Part shown: positions 22,913 to 30,885 of the stretch, in pieces
How the letters are laid out: each line of letters begins with the position of its first letter
How positions within the stretch are numbered: position 1 is the stretch's first letter
IMG/VR virus record: IMGVR_UViG_3300033148_005268
Span: 1 to 53,314 of that record
From: a virus
Strand: one strand, 5' to 3'
DNA: 53,314 nt
Translations under genes and position numbers: made by a program
Notes under the pieces: model-generated
The model's input: only the letters and a program-made list of their open reading frames with translations
Told to the model about the DNA's origin: nothing
The model's database searches: none

Positions 22913-23660
22913 TGAATATGATGGCGCTGATCAAATCGTAACATCACAGTTTTTGCGTCATAAGTTCCAGCGGATGCCGCCAGAGTTAAAGGTTTCCTTC
23001 CGTTCGGCTTTTTTCCCGAGTATCGTCGAGGCCTGTGATGGGTTCAGAGAAGGCGAGATGATTGTTATAAGCGGTCCGACGAAGAGTGGGAAAACCTTAT
23101 TGTCTCAGTCACTTACATACGCTTTCGCTCAATCAAACATTGAATGCCTTTGGTTTTCATACGAGATGCCGGCACGCCAGTTTATTGAAAGTTTCCCAGA
23201 GGATATGTTTCCTAAGTTCTTTTTGCCACAAGAGATCCACGCGCAAAATATCGACTGGTTTGAAGAGCGCACGCTTGAGGCATGGCAAAAATACAACTGC
23301 CGGGTTGTGTTTGTTGACCATTTGCATTTTCTGTTTGATATGGCGAAGATACGAAGCCCGTCCCTTGACATTGGAGCTTATGTGCGTCGAATTAAACGTT
23401 TTGCAGTCAAAAACAAGCTGATCGTGTTTCTATTAACCCACATAACCAAGATAAGCCCGGATGAAAAGCTTTCATACTCAAAGATTCGCGATTCATCTTT
23501 TGTGCCACAGGAGGCCGACAGCGTGTTCATGATCCGCAGAGAAAAACACAAAAATCATGCAGAGTTAAGCATTGAGTTTCACCGCCGAACCGGGGTTATT
23601 TGTAAGACAATACCGCTGGTTAAGCGCGGCGGGTATCTTTGGGAGGAGGTACCGTTTTGA
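22887..23660 (+). CDS. DnaB/RecA-type ATPase, replicative helicase-like
   Basis: 257 aa from ATG 22887. Walker A ISGPTKSGKTLLSQS, an H1a-like stretch NIECLWFSYEMPARQF, Walker B RVVFVDHLHFLFD and LIVFLLTHITKISP follow DnaB C-terminal domain order, and RDSSFVPQEADSVFMIRRE matches the GS/I..DAD.v.ll region of DnaB. The protein lacks the DnaB N-terminal domain, so it is a core-only helicase or a RecA-like accessory ATPase. Confidence 0.8.
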   Translation: MRKSQKPLDEYDGADQIVTSQFLRHKFQRMPPELKVSFRSAFFPSIVEACDGFREGEMIVISGPTKSGKTLLSQSLTYAFAQSNIECLWFSYEMPARQFIESFPEDMFPKFFLPQEIHAQNIDWFEERTLEAWQKYNCRVVFVDHLHFLFDMAKIRSPSLDIGAYVRRIKRFAVKNKLIVFLLTHITKISPDEKLSYSKIRDSSFVPQEADSVFMIRREKHKNHAELSIEFHRRTGVICKTIPLVKRGGYLWEEVPF

Positions 23661-23797
23661 TAATTACATGTACATGTAAGCATGACAAGAGAGTCCATAA
23701 TCCGCCTAAGAAAAAGCAAGGATACCCGCAAGAATATCGTTGCACTGTTTGCCTTGCGATTCGCAGGGCGCCTGTAGTCAGAAAAGAAGAAGCATGA
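23657..23797 (+). CDS. 46-residue zinc-ribbon protein, TTG start
   Basis: Starts at TTG overlapping the ATPase stop, with GGAGGAGGT 6 nt upstream. Contains CTCKHD near the N-terminus and CTVC near the middle, a four-Cys/His zinc knuckle. Function unknown; coupled to replication genes. Confidence 0.6.
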   Translation: MIITCTCKHDKRVHNPPKKKQGYPQEYRCTVCLAIRRAPVVRKEEA

Positions 23798-23807
23798 GGA
23801 GGGCATT

Positions 23808-24008
23808 ATGCTAAACCGAAACATCACCAACAGACTTGAGATTGTCCAGAACCACGAGGACCGCTGGATCTGGCGCGTAGTAGCGACTAAAGGCCGGCAA
23901 GGCAAGAGCTGGATCCGCATGATGGGGAACCCGGAAGGGCATCCGACAAAAGACGCTGCGAAGGGTGCGTTTCAGAGAAGACCAAGGGGGTTGGAGATTC
24001 AAGAATGA
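23808..24008 (+). CDS. Small basic protein
   Basis: 66 aa, GAGGAGGG before the ATG. Sequence HEDRWIWRVVATKGRQGKSW is a compact aromatic/basic beta-like unit. It overlaps the following nuclease by 4 nt. No family recognised. Confidence 0.6.
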   Translation: MLNRNITNRLEIVQNHEDRWIWRVVATKGRQGKSWIRMMGNPEGHPTKDAAKGAFQRRPRGLEIQE

Positions 24009-24430
24009 GCCTCTCTCCAACACAACGCACCATCAGGGCCCTAAAAAACCAAGGTGTAATCTGTGCCGTTGTGGAAAAGTGGAACCCGCATGTCGGGCCC
24101 CATGGCATAAGACAGGACCTTTTCGGCATTATTGACGTGCTGGCCCTGGATCCGGAAAGCGGGGTCCGGGGTATCCAGTGCTGTGCAGGATCCGGCTTTA
24201 CAAAACACTGGACCAAATTAACCGTGGATAACGCGCAAGCAAGCTATGACTGGCTATCAACCCCAGGAACTAGCCTTGAAATTTGGGCATGGCGCAAACT
24301 GAAAGTGAAGCGAGGCGGGAAGGCTATGGTGTGGCAGCCAAGGATTAAGGCTGTAACGCTGAGTGACTTTGGAGATGTTATAAATATGGCCGTGAACGCG
24401 CCCAATTTGGCGCAGGATCGCATAAAATAG
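24005..24430 (+). CDS. PD-(D/E)xK (VRR-NUC-like) nuclease
   Basis: 141 aa. N-terminal helix TQRTIRALKNQGVICAVVEK and WNPHVGPHGIRQDLFGIIDV give the conserved Asp in a beta-strand, followed by the ExQ-like GVRGIQCCAGSGFTKHWTKL, the layout of phage VRR-NUC/resolvase-type nucleases. Likely cuts branched or replication-intermediate DNA. Last gene of the rightward early operon. Confidence 0.7.
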   Translation: MSLSPTQRTIRALKNQGVICAVVEKWNPHVGPHGIRQDLFGIIDVLALDPESGVRGIQCCAGSGFTKHWTKLTVDNAQASYDWLSTPGTSLEIWAWRKLKVKRGGKAMVWQPRIKAVTLSDFGDVINMAVNAPNLAQDRIK

Positions 24431-24798
24431 AAAATTAATATGAGTTATAGGGTGAAGCATGGTGGACGACCTGAGAGAAGATGCGCTCTATGAATAATCT
24501 TGGCGCTGGCTTCTGTGCACATCAAGATCACCTTACAAGCCTAATTACCGGGAACAGCAGAGCGCAACACCCCCCGGCCTCTGGCTTCATCACACCACTA
24601 CACAGAGGCCGCGCCACCAGAGGCCGGGGATACAACAATGAATGTCCCGCCAGCCCCAAAACAACGCTCCTGGCCCTGGGGCCGAGCGATCAACCAAAGT
24701 CAATTTAAAAGGTAAAGAAAGGTCGCAAAATAAATACCGGACCGACATATCAAGCATGTTCGATGGGTGAGAACATCAAGGGGTTGGCGGGATTACAC
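24431..24798. other. Intergenic region with strong inverted repeat
   Basis: About 370 nt without a convincing protein gene. CCCCGGCCTCTGG (24572-24584) is perfectly inverted as CCAGAGGCCGGGG (24617-24629); the 32-nt loop holds a third copy of AGAGGCC (24604-24610), allowing two exclusive folds. ACATCAAG (24773-24780) and CTTGATGT (24828-24835) bracket the terminator. It could hold the end of the early transcript, a structured RNA or an origin. Confidence 0.5.
24638..24715 (+). CDS. Possible 25-residue micro-protein
   Basis: ATG 24638 lies 8 nt after the inverted repeat, with GGGGAT upstream. The product contains PKQRSWPWGRAINQSQFKR and is basic and aromatic. Too short to judge from composition; listed because of its position next to the structured RNA. 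Confidence 0.2.
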   Translation: MNVPPAPKQRSWPWGRAINQSQFKR

Positions 24799-24823
24799 AA
24801 AAAAAGGCCGCTCTAAGGCGGCC
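24799..24823 (-). terminator. Rho-independent terminator of the GC-rich cassette
   Basis: On the minus strand GGCCGC-CTTAGA-GCGGCC is a perfect 6-bp stem followed by seven T. It lies 21 nt after the stop of the last cassette gene. Confidence 0.85.
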
Positions 24824-24843
24824 TGGGCTTGATGTTTACCGTT

Positions 24844-25029
24844 TTATTTCTTCGTAATTATCGCCTTAATATCCCCCCACGGCAGCCCGGCGCACTTACT
24901 ACATACCGGCAAGTGCCAGGGCTCATGTATCCGCCATAGCTTGGCCTGATTCTTGCGACAAATCAGGCACTTAAAGTCCCTTGGTTTTTCCCCCTCCCAG
25001 GTCAAGGGCTCAATCCTGTCCTTTTTCAC
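24844..25029 (-). CDS. Small zinc-finger protein, GTG start
   Basis: 61 aa. GTG 25029 overlaps the upstream TAG region, with AAGGAAGGGGG upstream. CLICRKNQAKLWRIHEPWH followed by CSKC gives two CxxC pairs 20 residues apart, an HNH-like or zinc-ribbon arrangement (the H-x-P-W-H between them is notable), but no HNH catalytic core is complete. Last gene of the cassette. Confidence 0.6.
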   Translation of the reverse strand: MKKDRIEPLTWEGEKPRDFKCLICRKNQAKLWRIHEPWHLPVCSKCAGLPWGDIKAIITKK

Positions 25030-25337
25030 TATTTACCCCCTTCCTTTTCCCTCCACTCGCGCTCCAGGTCCTCAAACACCCGCACCGCGATCTTTGGCAG
25101 TGCCGTGCCGGGCGTCGGGTTGCTCCCGTGCCAGTACGGCAGCGTGGGAATCCCGATCTGCCTCGCCACTTTACTAGCAAGGCAACCCGGACTCTGCCGC
25201 CACCTGGCCCGGTACGCCCAGACCGTGTTAGCGTTATTCCCACCACGCGGTCCGCGGGTGGGGAGCTTTTCCATGTCCGGCCAGCAGGGATATAGCCGGC
25301 CCCTTGCCTGTTCCGCGAAAAACTGTGTTTTGTTCAT
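25029..25337 (-). CDS. Cassette protein, unknown
   Basis: 102 aa, GGAGGTAAGCC before ATG. GC-rich; Arg, Trp and Pro abundant (WAYRARWRQSPGCLASKVAR). The segment ARQIGIPTLPYWHG is HTH-like in spacing but not convincing. No family recognised. Follows a terminator-like hairpin, so it may be partly uncoupled from the genes before it. Confidence 0.6.
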   Translation of the reverse strand: MNKTQFFAEQARGRLYPCWPDMEKLPTRGPRGGNNANTVWAYRARWRQSPGCLASKVARQIGIPTLPYWHGSNPTPGTALPKIAVRVFEDLEREWREKEGGK

Positions 25338-25350
25338 GGCTTACCTCCTA

Positions 25351-25384
25351 AACAAAAGGCGCAGGAGATTTCTCCCCTGCGCCT
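25351..25384 (-). terminator. Terminator-like hairpin inside the cassette
   Basis: On the minus strand GGCGCAGGGGAGA-AA-TCTCCTGCGCC (two-base bulge) is followed by TTTTGTTT. It separates the three upstream cassette genes from the two downstream. Confidence 0.7.
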
Positions 25385-25387
25385 CAT

Positions 25388-25819
25388 CTAGATGTCATCA
25401 ATCGAGACCCGCCGACGCCAGCCTACCGGAGCAACGGCATAGGTGTAGCCGGTGCCGCCGCCGTTACTAGATGCGTGGCGGTAATAGGCGAAATCCTCAT
25501 CCGGCAGCAGCGTGATGTTTTGCCGCCGGTGCCAATCATGCTGTAACAGCATGTGTGGCCCATCCTGCCGGACTCGGAAGCAATCAGTGCCCTTGCGCGA
25601 CTTGAAATACTCGCCGCGCAGCGCACGGATACTCCCTCCGCGCTCCTCGAGATTTAGCTCCTCCGGTCGGAGCTCTTGCCACCCCGCGGCATAGATGCTG
25701 GCCTCGCCGCTATCGTCCGCGGGGAGCTCCCGAAAGAGGAGAGTCAGATTGGGCCGGTACTTCCCGTACCAGTTGTACAGGAAGCCCGCGCCTCCTGCTA
25801 ACTCAATGAAATTACTCAT
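25388..25819 (-). CDS. Cassette protein, unknown
   Basis: 143 aa from ATG 25819 (GGGGAGGTGAGAGT site, ideal). Begins SNFIELAGGAGFLYNWYGKY; the C-terminal half is beta-rich and aromatic (DEDFAYYRHASSNGGG, YTYAVAPVGWRRRV). No known family. The protein ends SIDDI next to a terminator. Confidence 0.65.
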   Translation of the reverse strand: MSNFIELAGGAGFLYNWYGKYRPNLTLLFRELPADDSGEASIYAAGWQELRPEELNLEERGGSIRALRGEYFKSRKGTDCFRVRQDGPHMLLQHDWHRRQNITLLPDEDFAYYRHASSNGGGTGYTYAVAPVGWRRRVSIDDI

Positions 25820-25835
25820 ACTCTCACCTCCCCTT

Positions 25836-26252
25836 CTACACCAGCTTCCACCCATCAGGGTGGAGCCGGTGGATTATCCGGCCATTCTGCTCGACTGCCT
25901 CGCGCCGGTCGTTGAAAAAGACCCTGACCGGCACCATATCGGCCCAGTCAAAGCCTTCCTCGCTCCAGACGGCCTGCGCAAAAGCCGTCTGCATGGTCTT
26001 AACAATCAGCGCCCCTACCGGGGAGGCAAAGACGATAGAACGCCTTCCCCGCGTGGCGCTATTAACTAAGTCCACCGCGGTCTTGTATACCGCGGCCTTG
26101 TCTAGCCCCTCCGCGGGGAGCGGCCACGTTGCCCACTCCCCAAACCTATCAGTGAGCAACGCCTCCTGCTGAGGAAGCAAGGAGTGCTGCTCGTTGAGGA
26201 CGACAATCGCGCCGCCCTTAAACCGGGAACCGAATTTCGGTGCCGTCTCCAT
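25836..26252 (-). CDS. Cassette protein, possible CARF/Csx-like Rossmann fold
   Basis: 138 aa from ATG 26252 (GGAG 8 nt upstream). Order of elements: hydrophobic strand GGAIVVLNEQHSLLPQQEAL, a WPLPAEGLDKAAV loop, a second strand GRRSIVFASPVGALIVKTMQ with a small-residue turn, then VPVRVFFNDRREAVEQNGRI. This resembles, in layout only, small CRISPR-associated Rossmann-like proteins such as Csx20 (strand, TPxQ, LP.., glycine turn). That would suggest cyclic-oligonucleotide binding, but the resemblance is weak. Confidence 0.6.
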   Translation of the reverse strand: METAPKFGSRFKGGAIVVLNEQHSLLPQQEALLTDRFGEWATWPLPAEGLDKAAVYKTAVDLVNSATRGRRSIVFASPVGALIVKTMQTAFAQAVWSEEGFDWADMVPVRVFFNDRREAVEQNGRIIHRLHPDGWKLV

Positions 26253-26268
26253 GACATTTCTCCTTTGC

Positions 26269-26283
26269 CCACCAAGTGGGCTA
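26269..26283. promoter_or_regulatory. Short hairpin before the 25836 gene
   Basis: GCCCAC-CAA-GTGGGC, a perfect 6-bp stem with a 3-nt loop, lies just upstream of the ribosome site of the 25836 gene (minus strand) within a 127-nt gap. No T run follows, so it is more likely an RNA processing or translation-control element than a terminator. Confidence 0.35.
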
Positions 26284-26379
26284 TGGCCTGAATTCCACGC
26301 ATCGCCCGAGACCACCCAACGCGCCCGGGTTGCTGCCCCCAAGTTTTACGCCACCCAGAAGGCCTTCGGGCGGTAAGAG

Positions 26380-26805
26380 TTACCGCTTAGCCCAATATGG
26401 GCGAAATAACCACTCGTCCTCAGCCCCAGGCACCTGCACCCAACCATGTTGGGACAGCCAGCGCCCGAACACCCGCTGACGAGTGGCATCATACGGCTCG
26501 ACCATTACTGCCCAGCCCCCGGCGGCGTACCGCTCTGCCACTGCTTGCAGCGCTTGGCCAAGCCGCAATAACACCCCGATGGAAGACGTGCACCGCGTGC
26601 GCCTCTCCCAAACATCAACGCCCTTCTCCAGCGCAGCAGAATCGTACCAAGGCGAGTCCGCTTGGAGCGCCTGAAGAAGGGCGTTCTCCTCAGTAACCAA
26701 CACACAAAGGCGGCACAGCCGTCCTCGTCGACGACTTGCCGATAACTCCGAGAGAACATAACCACTGGTACGTTCCCCGGAATTAATTTTAGCCTCAATT
26801 AACAT
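26380..26805 (-). CDS. Cassette protein, unknown, first gene
   Basis: 141 aa with AAGGGGG 5 nt before ATG. Starts LIEAKINSGERTSGYVLSEL; the end RVFGRWLSQHGWVQVPGAED is reminiscent of the last strand of GNAT acetyltransferases (xxGF/W.. then aromatic), but the acetyl-CoA loop is not evident. Rich in Arg and Trp. Confidence 0.6.
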   Translation of the reverse strand: MLIEAKINSGERTSGYVLSELSASRRRGRLCRLCVLVTEENALLQALQADSPWYDSAALEKGVDVWERRTRCTSSIGVLLRLGQALQAVAERYAAGGWAVMVEPYDATRQRVFGRWLSQHGWVQVPGAEDEWLFRPYWAKR

Positions 26806-27302
26806 GCCCCCTTAATAAGCACATCCCGTGCCAATATGACAAAAGATTGTCAAAATAACACCCAACTACCTAATACTACACAATAATAACTCGTGCACCA
26901 CTGCACCCACGCCATACCCAAAACGACCCACAACGAAGGAAAATCCCTGCACACATAAGCAATGTTTTACCAATATTTAACGCGCTAACAAGTTAATCTC
27001 CAACAATATCACGCCTTTATCCTGCTACCACACTATGTGTATCCTTTTTCATACAAAAAATTGACAAAATTGTGGGGGAAAAGGTAAAAAATAGCGCAAC
27101 CACCCAATATCACACAGGAATAACCCAAAACAAGAAGTGTAGGAAAAAAAATACAGAAAATTTGGGTTGACAGACAGAAAACCCGACATTTGAATATCAG
27201 GACAGAAAAACGCTATGTATGTAATTTATGTATATGGTTTGTTCAGTTTTTTAACTATGGAAAGTTAAAAATTTAACTAACCAGTGATTTCAATGGGTTA
27301 CA
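26806..27302. promoter_or_regulatory. AT-rich divergent control region
   Basis: About 500 nt with no gene. Candidate rightward promoters: TTGACA 27061-27066 with TAAAAA at 27085, and TTGACA 27167-27172 with TTGAAT 27190-27195 (17-nt spacer). The repeat GACAGAAAA at 27173 and 27201 flanks the latter -10. The palindrome TGACAA-AAGA-TTGTCA (26837-26852), just before the leftward cassette, is a likely operator. Composition drops sharply in GC relative to the cassette. Confidence 0.55.
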
Positions 27303-27794
27303 GTGGATAGAAAAAACAATAAAAACACCATAACTAACCTAATTTATTCAATATCCGGCCAAAAAGCCATCCTGGCCGTGCCAAGAGTGTTCGTCGAGAT
27401 GGTAGGAAGCCTCAATACAGCCTTCTTTCTCTCACAGGCACTGTACTGGTCCGATCGAGGAAAACACGGCTGGTTTTATAAAACTTATACCGACTGGGAA
27501 GCCGAGCTAGCTCTATCCAAGTATCAGGTTAGACAAGCCGTTGCAGTGCTAAAAAAACGCGGAGTCATCGAAACAAAAGTGAAAAAAGCCGCGGGTAATC
27601 CGACAGTCCATTATCGCATGAACATCAATCGGTTGGCTGAGTGGATAATAGAACACTTATCCCATAAAAATAAAGCATACAACAGCTATCACGAGAAAAA
27701 CAAAGATAACGCACGCCAAGAGGCAATAACTGAAGGCCAGCTAAAAACAATCGCGGATATTGTCTCTGTTGGGCAGATTGGCGGGAGAGAGTAG
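27303..27794 (+). CDS. Winged-helix replication-type protein, GTG start
   Basis: 163 aa; GTG 27303 is the only in-frame start near the conserved N-terminus and has no strong ribosome site. AFFLSQALYWSDRGKHGWFY, DWEAELALSKYQVRQAVAVL, KKRGVIETKVKKAAG and TVHYRMNINRL follow the DnaD/replisome-organiser N-terminal winged helix seen in phage and plasmid replication proteins. First gene of the late operon; a regulatory role is also possible. Confidence 0.7.
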   Translation: MDRKNNKNTITNLIYSISGQKAILAVPRVFVEMVGSLNTAFFLSQALYWSDRGKHGWFYKTYTDWEAELALSKYQVRQAVAVLKKRGVIETKVKKAAGNPTVHYRMNINRLAEWIIEHLSHKNKAYNSYHEKNKDNARQEAITEGQLKTIADIVSVGQIGGRE

Positions 27795-27795
27795 G

Positions 27796-28401
27796 GTGAC
27801 GGCTAAGAAGAAAACAAATAAGAAGCCGAAGGCTGGCAGGCCAAGTAAGTTCGAAAAAGTAGCCCCAAAGATAAAGCTACTTAGTCGTCGCGGGTTCACT
27901 GATGCGGAGATTGCGCAACTGCTTGACGTCACCCAAAGAACACTTGATAACTGGAAAAAACGCCATGATTCATTTTTTCGTTCCCTAAATGATTGGAAGA
28001 AATTGCCAGATAAACAGGTAGAAAGGTCGCTTTTTGAGCGTGCATGTGGGTATAGTCACCCAGAAACCAAGGTATTCACCTATAATGGCAAAATACTGAC
28101 CTATGAGGTCATAAAACATTACCCGCCAGACCCAACTTCAATGATCTTTTGGCTGAAGAATCGGCAGCGTGCTAGATGGCGCGATAAGATTGATCACGAT
28201 ATTTCTGGCGACATTGGCATCAAAGGGCTCTCGGAGGCCCTATCGCTTGCCGAGAAGAGCTCCGGGGTGATCCCGATAGAGGATGCGCCGCCTGTTGGCT
28301 TGCTGGCGGGCCCGGATAAGGGTAACGGCAACGGTGGTGGCGCAGAAGGAAAGGAGGATGGCGAGGAGGAGCGAGCACGCGCCGTGGGAAGGGCGCATTA
28401 A
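27796..28401 (+). CDS. terS: Terminase small subunit
   Basis: 201 aa from GTG 27796 (GGAGAGA upstream), 1 nt after the preceding stop. Basic N-terminus, HTH (LSRRGFTDAEIAQLLDVTQR), then ACGYSHPETKV, EVIKHYPPDPTSMIFWLKNR and RARWRDK, the standard small-terminase pattern. It recognises phage DNA for packaging. The Gly/Glu-rich tail overlaps the large subunit by 44 nt. Confidence 0.85.
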   Translation: MTAKKKTNKKPKAGRPSKFEKVAPKIKLLSRRGFTDAEIAQLLDVTQRTLDNWKKRHDSFFRSLNDWKKLPDKQVERSLFERACGYSHPETKVFTYNGKILTYEVIKHYPPDPTSMIFWLKNRQRARWRDKIDHDISGDIGIKGLSEALSLAEKSSGVIPIEDAPPVGLLAGPDKGNGNGGGAEGKEDGEEERARAVGRAH

Positions 28402-29929
28402 GACGGCGCTTAAGGATAAGCGCCTAGCTAACCGCTGGTGGCGGTTGAACACGCTCTATTTCGTGACTGACGAGCATGGGCGCAAGGTTAGATTTCGTCC
28501 CGAGGACCGTGACGTCCAGGTCGAGCTATACAATAACCTCTGGTATCTGAATGAGATCCTCAAGTCCCGCCAACATGGTATAACAACTTTTTTCTGCATC
28601 TATTTTCTGGACGCTTGCCTTTTCCGGTCCAATATCCGGGCCGGCATCATCGCCCACAACCGGGAGGACGCGGAGGCTTTTTTCGCTGATAAGGTCAAAT
28701 ATGCCTACGATCAGCTGGATAGTACCGAGATAGGCCGAGCTATCAAGAAATTGCGCCAAGCCAGCCAGGATAGCGCCCGCGAGCTCAAGTTTTCTAACAA
28801 TTCTGCGATCCGCGTGGGCACGTCCCTTAGGTCGGCAACTTTACAGTTCCTTTTGGTGAGCGAATATGGGAAGATCTGCGCCCGTTATCCCGAAAAAGCC
28901 AAGGAAATTCGCACAGGTGCGCTAAATACCGTTCATCCTGGTCAATTCATAGCGATTGAGTCCACGGCTGAGGGCCGCGAGGGGCACTTTTACGAGCTGG
29001 ATAAGTCAGCGCGTGATCTTCTTATCTCTGGCAAGCCTTTGACCAAGATGGACTTCCGGCACTTCTTTTTCCCGTGGTGGCGCAAGCCGGAGTATAGCAT
29101 CAACCCCGAGAACGTTATTATCCCAAGTGAAATGCAGGAATATTTCAATGCTTTACGTGCCGATCACGGTATTGACCTTACTGCTGGCCAGATGGCGTGG
29201 TACGTCAAGAAGTACGAGACTCAGCAGGACGAGATGAAGCGGGAGTTTCCTTCAACCGAGGACGAGGCGTTTGAGGCGGCGATTATTGGTGCGTACTATG
29301 CGACTCAGCTTCGTAAGGCCCGTGCAGACGGCAGGATCGGCGCTGTACCGCACGATCCATCGGCTGAGGTGCATACCGCCTGGGACCTTGGGATAAACGA
29401 CGAGATGGCGATCTGGTTCTTTCAGCGGCACGGTCAGTGGGTGGATGTGATTGATTATTATGAGCATAGCGGTGAGGGACTAGAACACTACGCTGCGGTT
29501 TTACGGGATAAGCCGTACCTGTACGGACAACATTATGCTCCACACGACATTAAAAAGAGGGATCTAATATCCGGCAGGACCCGGCTGTCCCGTGCCGCAG
29601 ACCTTGGTATCCAGTTCACCCCGATTGATAGGGCTGCGGATGTTGTGGAGGACATCAACGAGGTCCGGCGGTTGTTCTACCGGCTTCGTATTGATGAGGC
29701 TGCCTGTGACCGGGGTTTAGCGGCCCTGGAGGCCTATCGCAAGGAATGGAACGATAAGCGGGGCTGTTTTTCCAGGAAGCCGCTCCACAACTGGGCGTCT
29801 AACGGCGCGGATGCTCTTAGAACGCTAGTCCATGGTGTATTGTCAGAGGATACGATGGCGGCTAGCAAGGCGAACATTGACATCTATCGCAAACGCGTTA
29901 GGCCGGGCCTTAGTTGGATGGCTGCGTAG
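28358..29929 (+). CDS. terL: Terminase large subunit
   Basis: 523 aa from ATG 28358; AGAAGGA about 9 nt upstream serves, since the nearer AAGGAGG abuts the ATG. ATPase motif EILKSRQHGITTFFCIYFLD (Walker-A variant), Walker B FLLVSEYGKI, coupling ESTAEG. Nuclease domain: VHTAWDLGINDEMAIWFFQR and the distal Asp in NGADALRTL. Family is Terminase_6/P22-like, in line with headful packaging. Translocates and cuts concatemeric DNA. Confidence 0.93.
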   Translation: MARRSEHAPWEGRIKTALKDKRLANRWWRLNTLYFVTDEHGRKVRFRPEDRDVQVELYNNLWYLNEILKSRQHGITTFFCIYFLDACLFRSNIRAGIIAHNREDAEAFFADKVKYAYDQLDSTEIGRAIKKLRQASQDSARELKFSNNSAIRVGTSLRSATLQFLLVSEYGKICARYPEKAKEIRTGALNTVHPGQFIAIESTAEGREGHFYELDKSARDLLISGKPLTKMDFRHFFFPWWRKPEYSINPENVIIPSEMQEYFNALRADHGIDLTAGQMAWYVKKYETQQDEMKREFPSTEDEAFEAAIIGAYYATQLRKARADGRIGAVPHDPSAEVHTAWDLGINDEMAIWFFQRHGQWVDVIDYYEHSGEGLEHYAAVLRDKPYLYGQHYAPHDIKKRDLISGRTRLSRAADLGIQFTPIDRAADVVEDINEVRRLFYRLRIDEAACDRGLAALEAYRKEWNDKRGCFSRKPLHNWASNGADALRTLVHGVLSEDTMAASKANIDIYRKRVRPGLSWMAA

Positions 29930-29960
29930 AGGCAGGAGATAGGAGATAGGAGACACATAT

Positions 29961-30128
29961 ATGCTTCGCAGAAGGTACGATTTTAAGACGCACAAGAAAC
30001 GATGGTGCTTAGTTTCTAGGGCGACAGGGCGAGTTCTTGAGTGGTTTGGCGAGCAAAAGCCGTCTAAGGAGCAAGTAACGGCCTCTGAGCGCCGAATTCA
30101 GTACTTCAAGCACCAGAAAGGAGGATAA
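29961..30128 (+). CDS. 55-residue basic protein
   Basis: GGAGATAGGAGACACATAT precedes the ATG; the next ATG follows the stop directly. Very basic (LRRRYDFKTHKKRWCLVSRA). Probably a small nucleic-acid-binding or head-associated protein. No family recognised. Confidence 0.5.
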   Translation: MLRRRYDFKTHKKRWCLVSRATGRVLEWFGEQKPSKEQVTASERRIQYFKHQKGG

Positions 30129-30338
30129 ATGCCGTCAGGGTTGAAGCGAGCGGGCCGGTACGGTCATTCTTACGTGTGGGGCAGGGACCAGAGGATACCG
30201 TCCGAGAGGTATCTTAAGAATTTCGACAAGATCCGGTGGCGCGGGAAGGGCTTTGACAAGTCCTGGCGCCTGATCCGCCGGCCGGGCGAGGGCTACCGTG
30301 TTGGTAATAGGGTTTGGGTGAAGGTATTTCCGGGTTAA
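30129..30338 (+). CDS. 69-residue basic protein
   Basis: AAAGGAGGATAA immediately precedes the ATG. Arg/Gly/Trp-rich with a beta-like end (RPGEGYRVGNRVWVKVFPG). Sits between terminase and portal. Function unknown. Confidence 0.55.
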   Translation: MPSGLKRAGRYGHSYVWGRDQRIPSERYLKNFDKIRWRGKGFDKSWRLIRRPGEGYRVGNRVWVKVFPG

Positions 30339-30366
30339 TGTCTAACAATGAAAGGAGCTTAGGTGC

Positions 30367-30882
30367 ATGAAGCATTATTTCATTCAAATGGTGAGCGGGC
30401 ACAAGCAAGAGATCACGAAGGCCGAGTTTGACGCGATCCTGGCGCGTATGGCGAAGGGTGATGTAACCAGGCGGGCGTTACAGAAGCGGCGCGGGCTTGT
30501 CTACACGGACCGGATTGAGGGTTATTTTGTGGTTGAGGAGAGCGAGTGGCTGAAGATGCTGGAGACGTGCCCGTCAGTTATTACGCTGCCGATTGAGTAC
30601 GGTGAGCCGGTCGGGCTACCGATGGAGGAGCCGGAGGTTGAAGTCCAGGAGCCCCCTGTTAAGTCGGAGGACGATAACGGTCTTAGCGACGAGGAGTTAT
30701 CCGCTCCAATGTCTTCTGAGGAGTTTGAGAAGATCGTCATCGCCTCTGGCCTTACAAAAGCCGAGTTTGCCGGCAAGATTGGTGTCAGCCCTGCGCTGGT
30801 TGGGCTTATGATTTCGGGCCGCAACCGTGTCACCGAGCAGACTGCCGCGAAGGTGCGTACAGTGTTCAAGGAGCTGGTATAA
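30367..30882 (+). CDS. Protein with C-terminal XRE-type HTH
   Basis: 171 aa, AAAGGAGCTTAGGTGC before ATG. Residues 1-75 are an alpha-beta domain (FDAILARMAKGDVTRRALQK). An acidic linker follows (residues 80-115). Residues 118-171 are a canonical HTH: FEKIVIASGLTKAEFAGKIG, VSPALVGLMISGRNRV, AAKVRTVF. A DNA-binding regulator embedded between terminase and portal genes may control the late operon or assist packaging. Confidence 0.75.
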   Translation: MKHYFIQMVSGHKQEITKAEFDAILARMAKGDVTRRALQKRRGLVYTDRIEGYFVVEESEWLKMLETCPSVITLPIEYGEPVGLPMEEPEVEVQEPPVKSEDDNGLSDEELSAPMSSEEFEKIVIASGLTKAEFAGKIGVSPALVGLMISGRNRVTEQTAAKVRTVFKELV

Positions 30883-30885
30883 CGC

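Noticed and set aside
24481-24708. 75-codon plus-strand frame
   Set aside because: It runs through the strong inverted repeat, has an unlikely Pro/Arg composition and no clear ribosome site.
25105-26696. Plus-strand frames opposite the GC-rich cassette
   Set aside because: High GC opens shadow frames; only the minus-strand frames have ribosome sites, ordered spacing and terminators.
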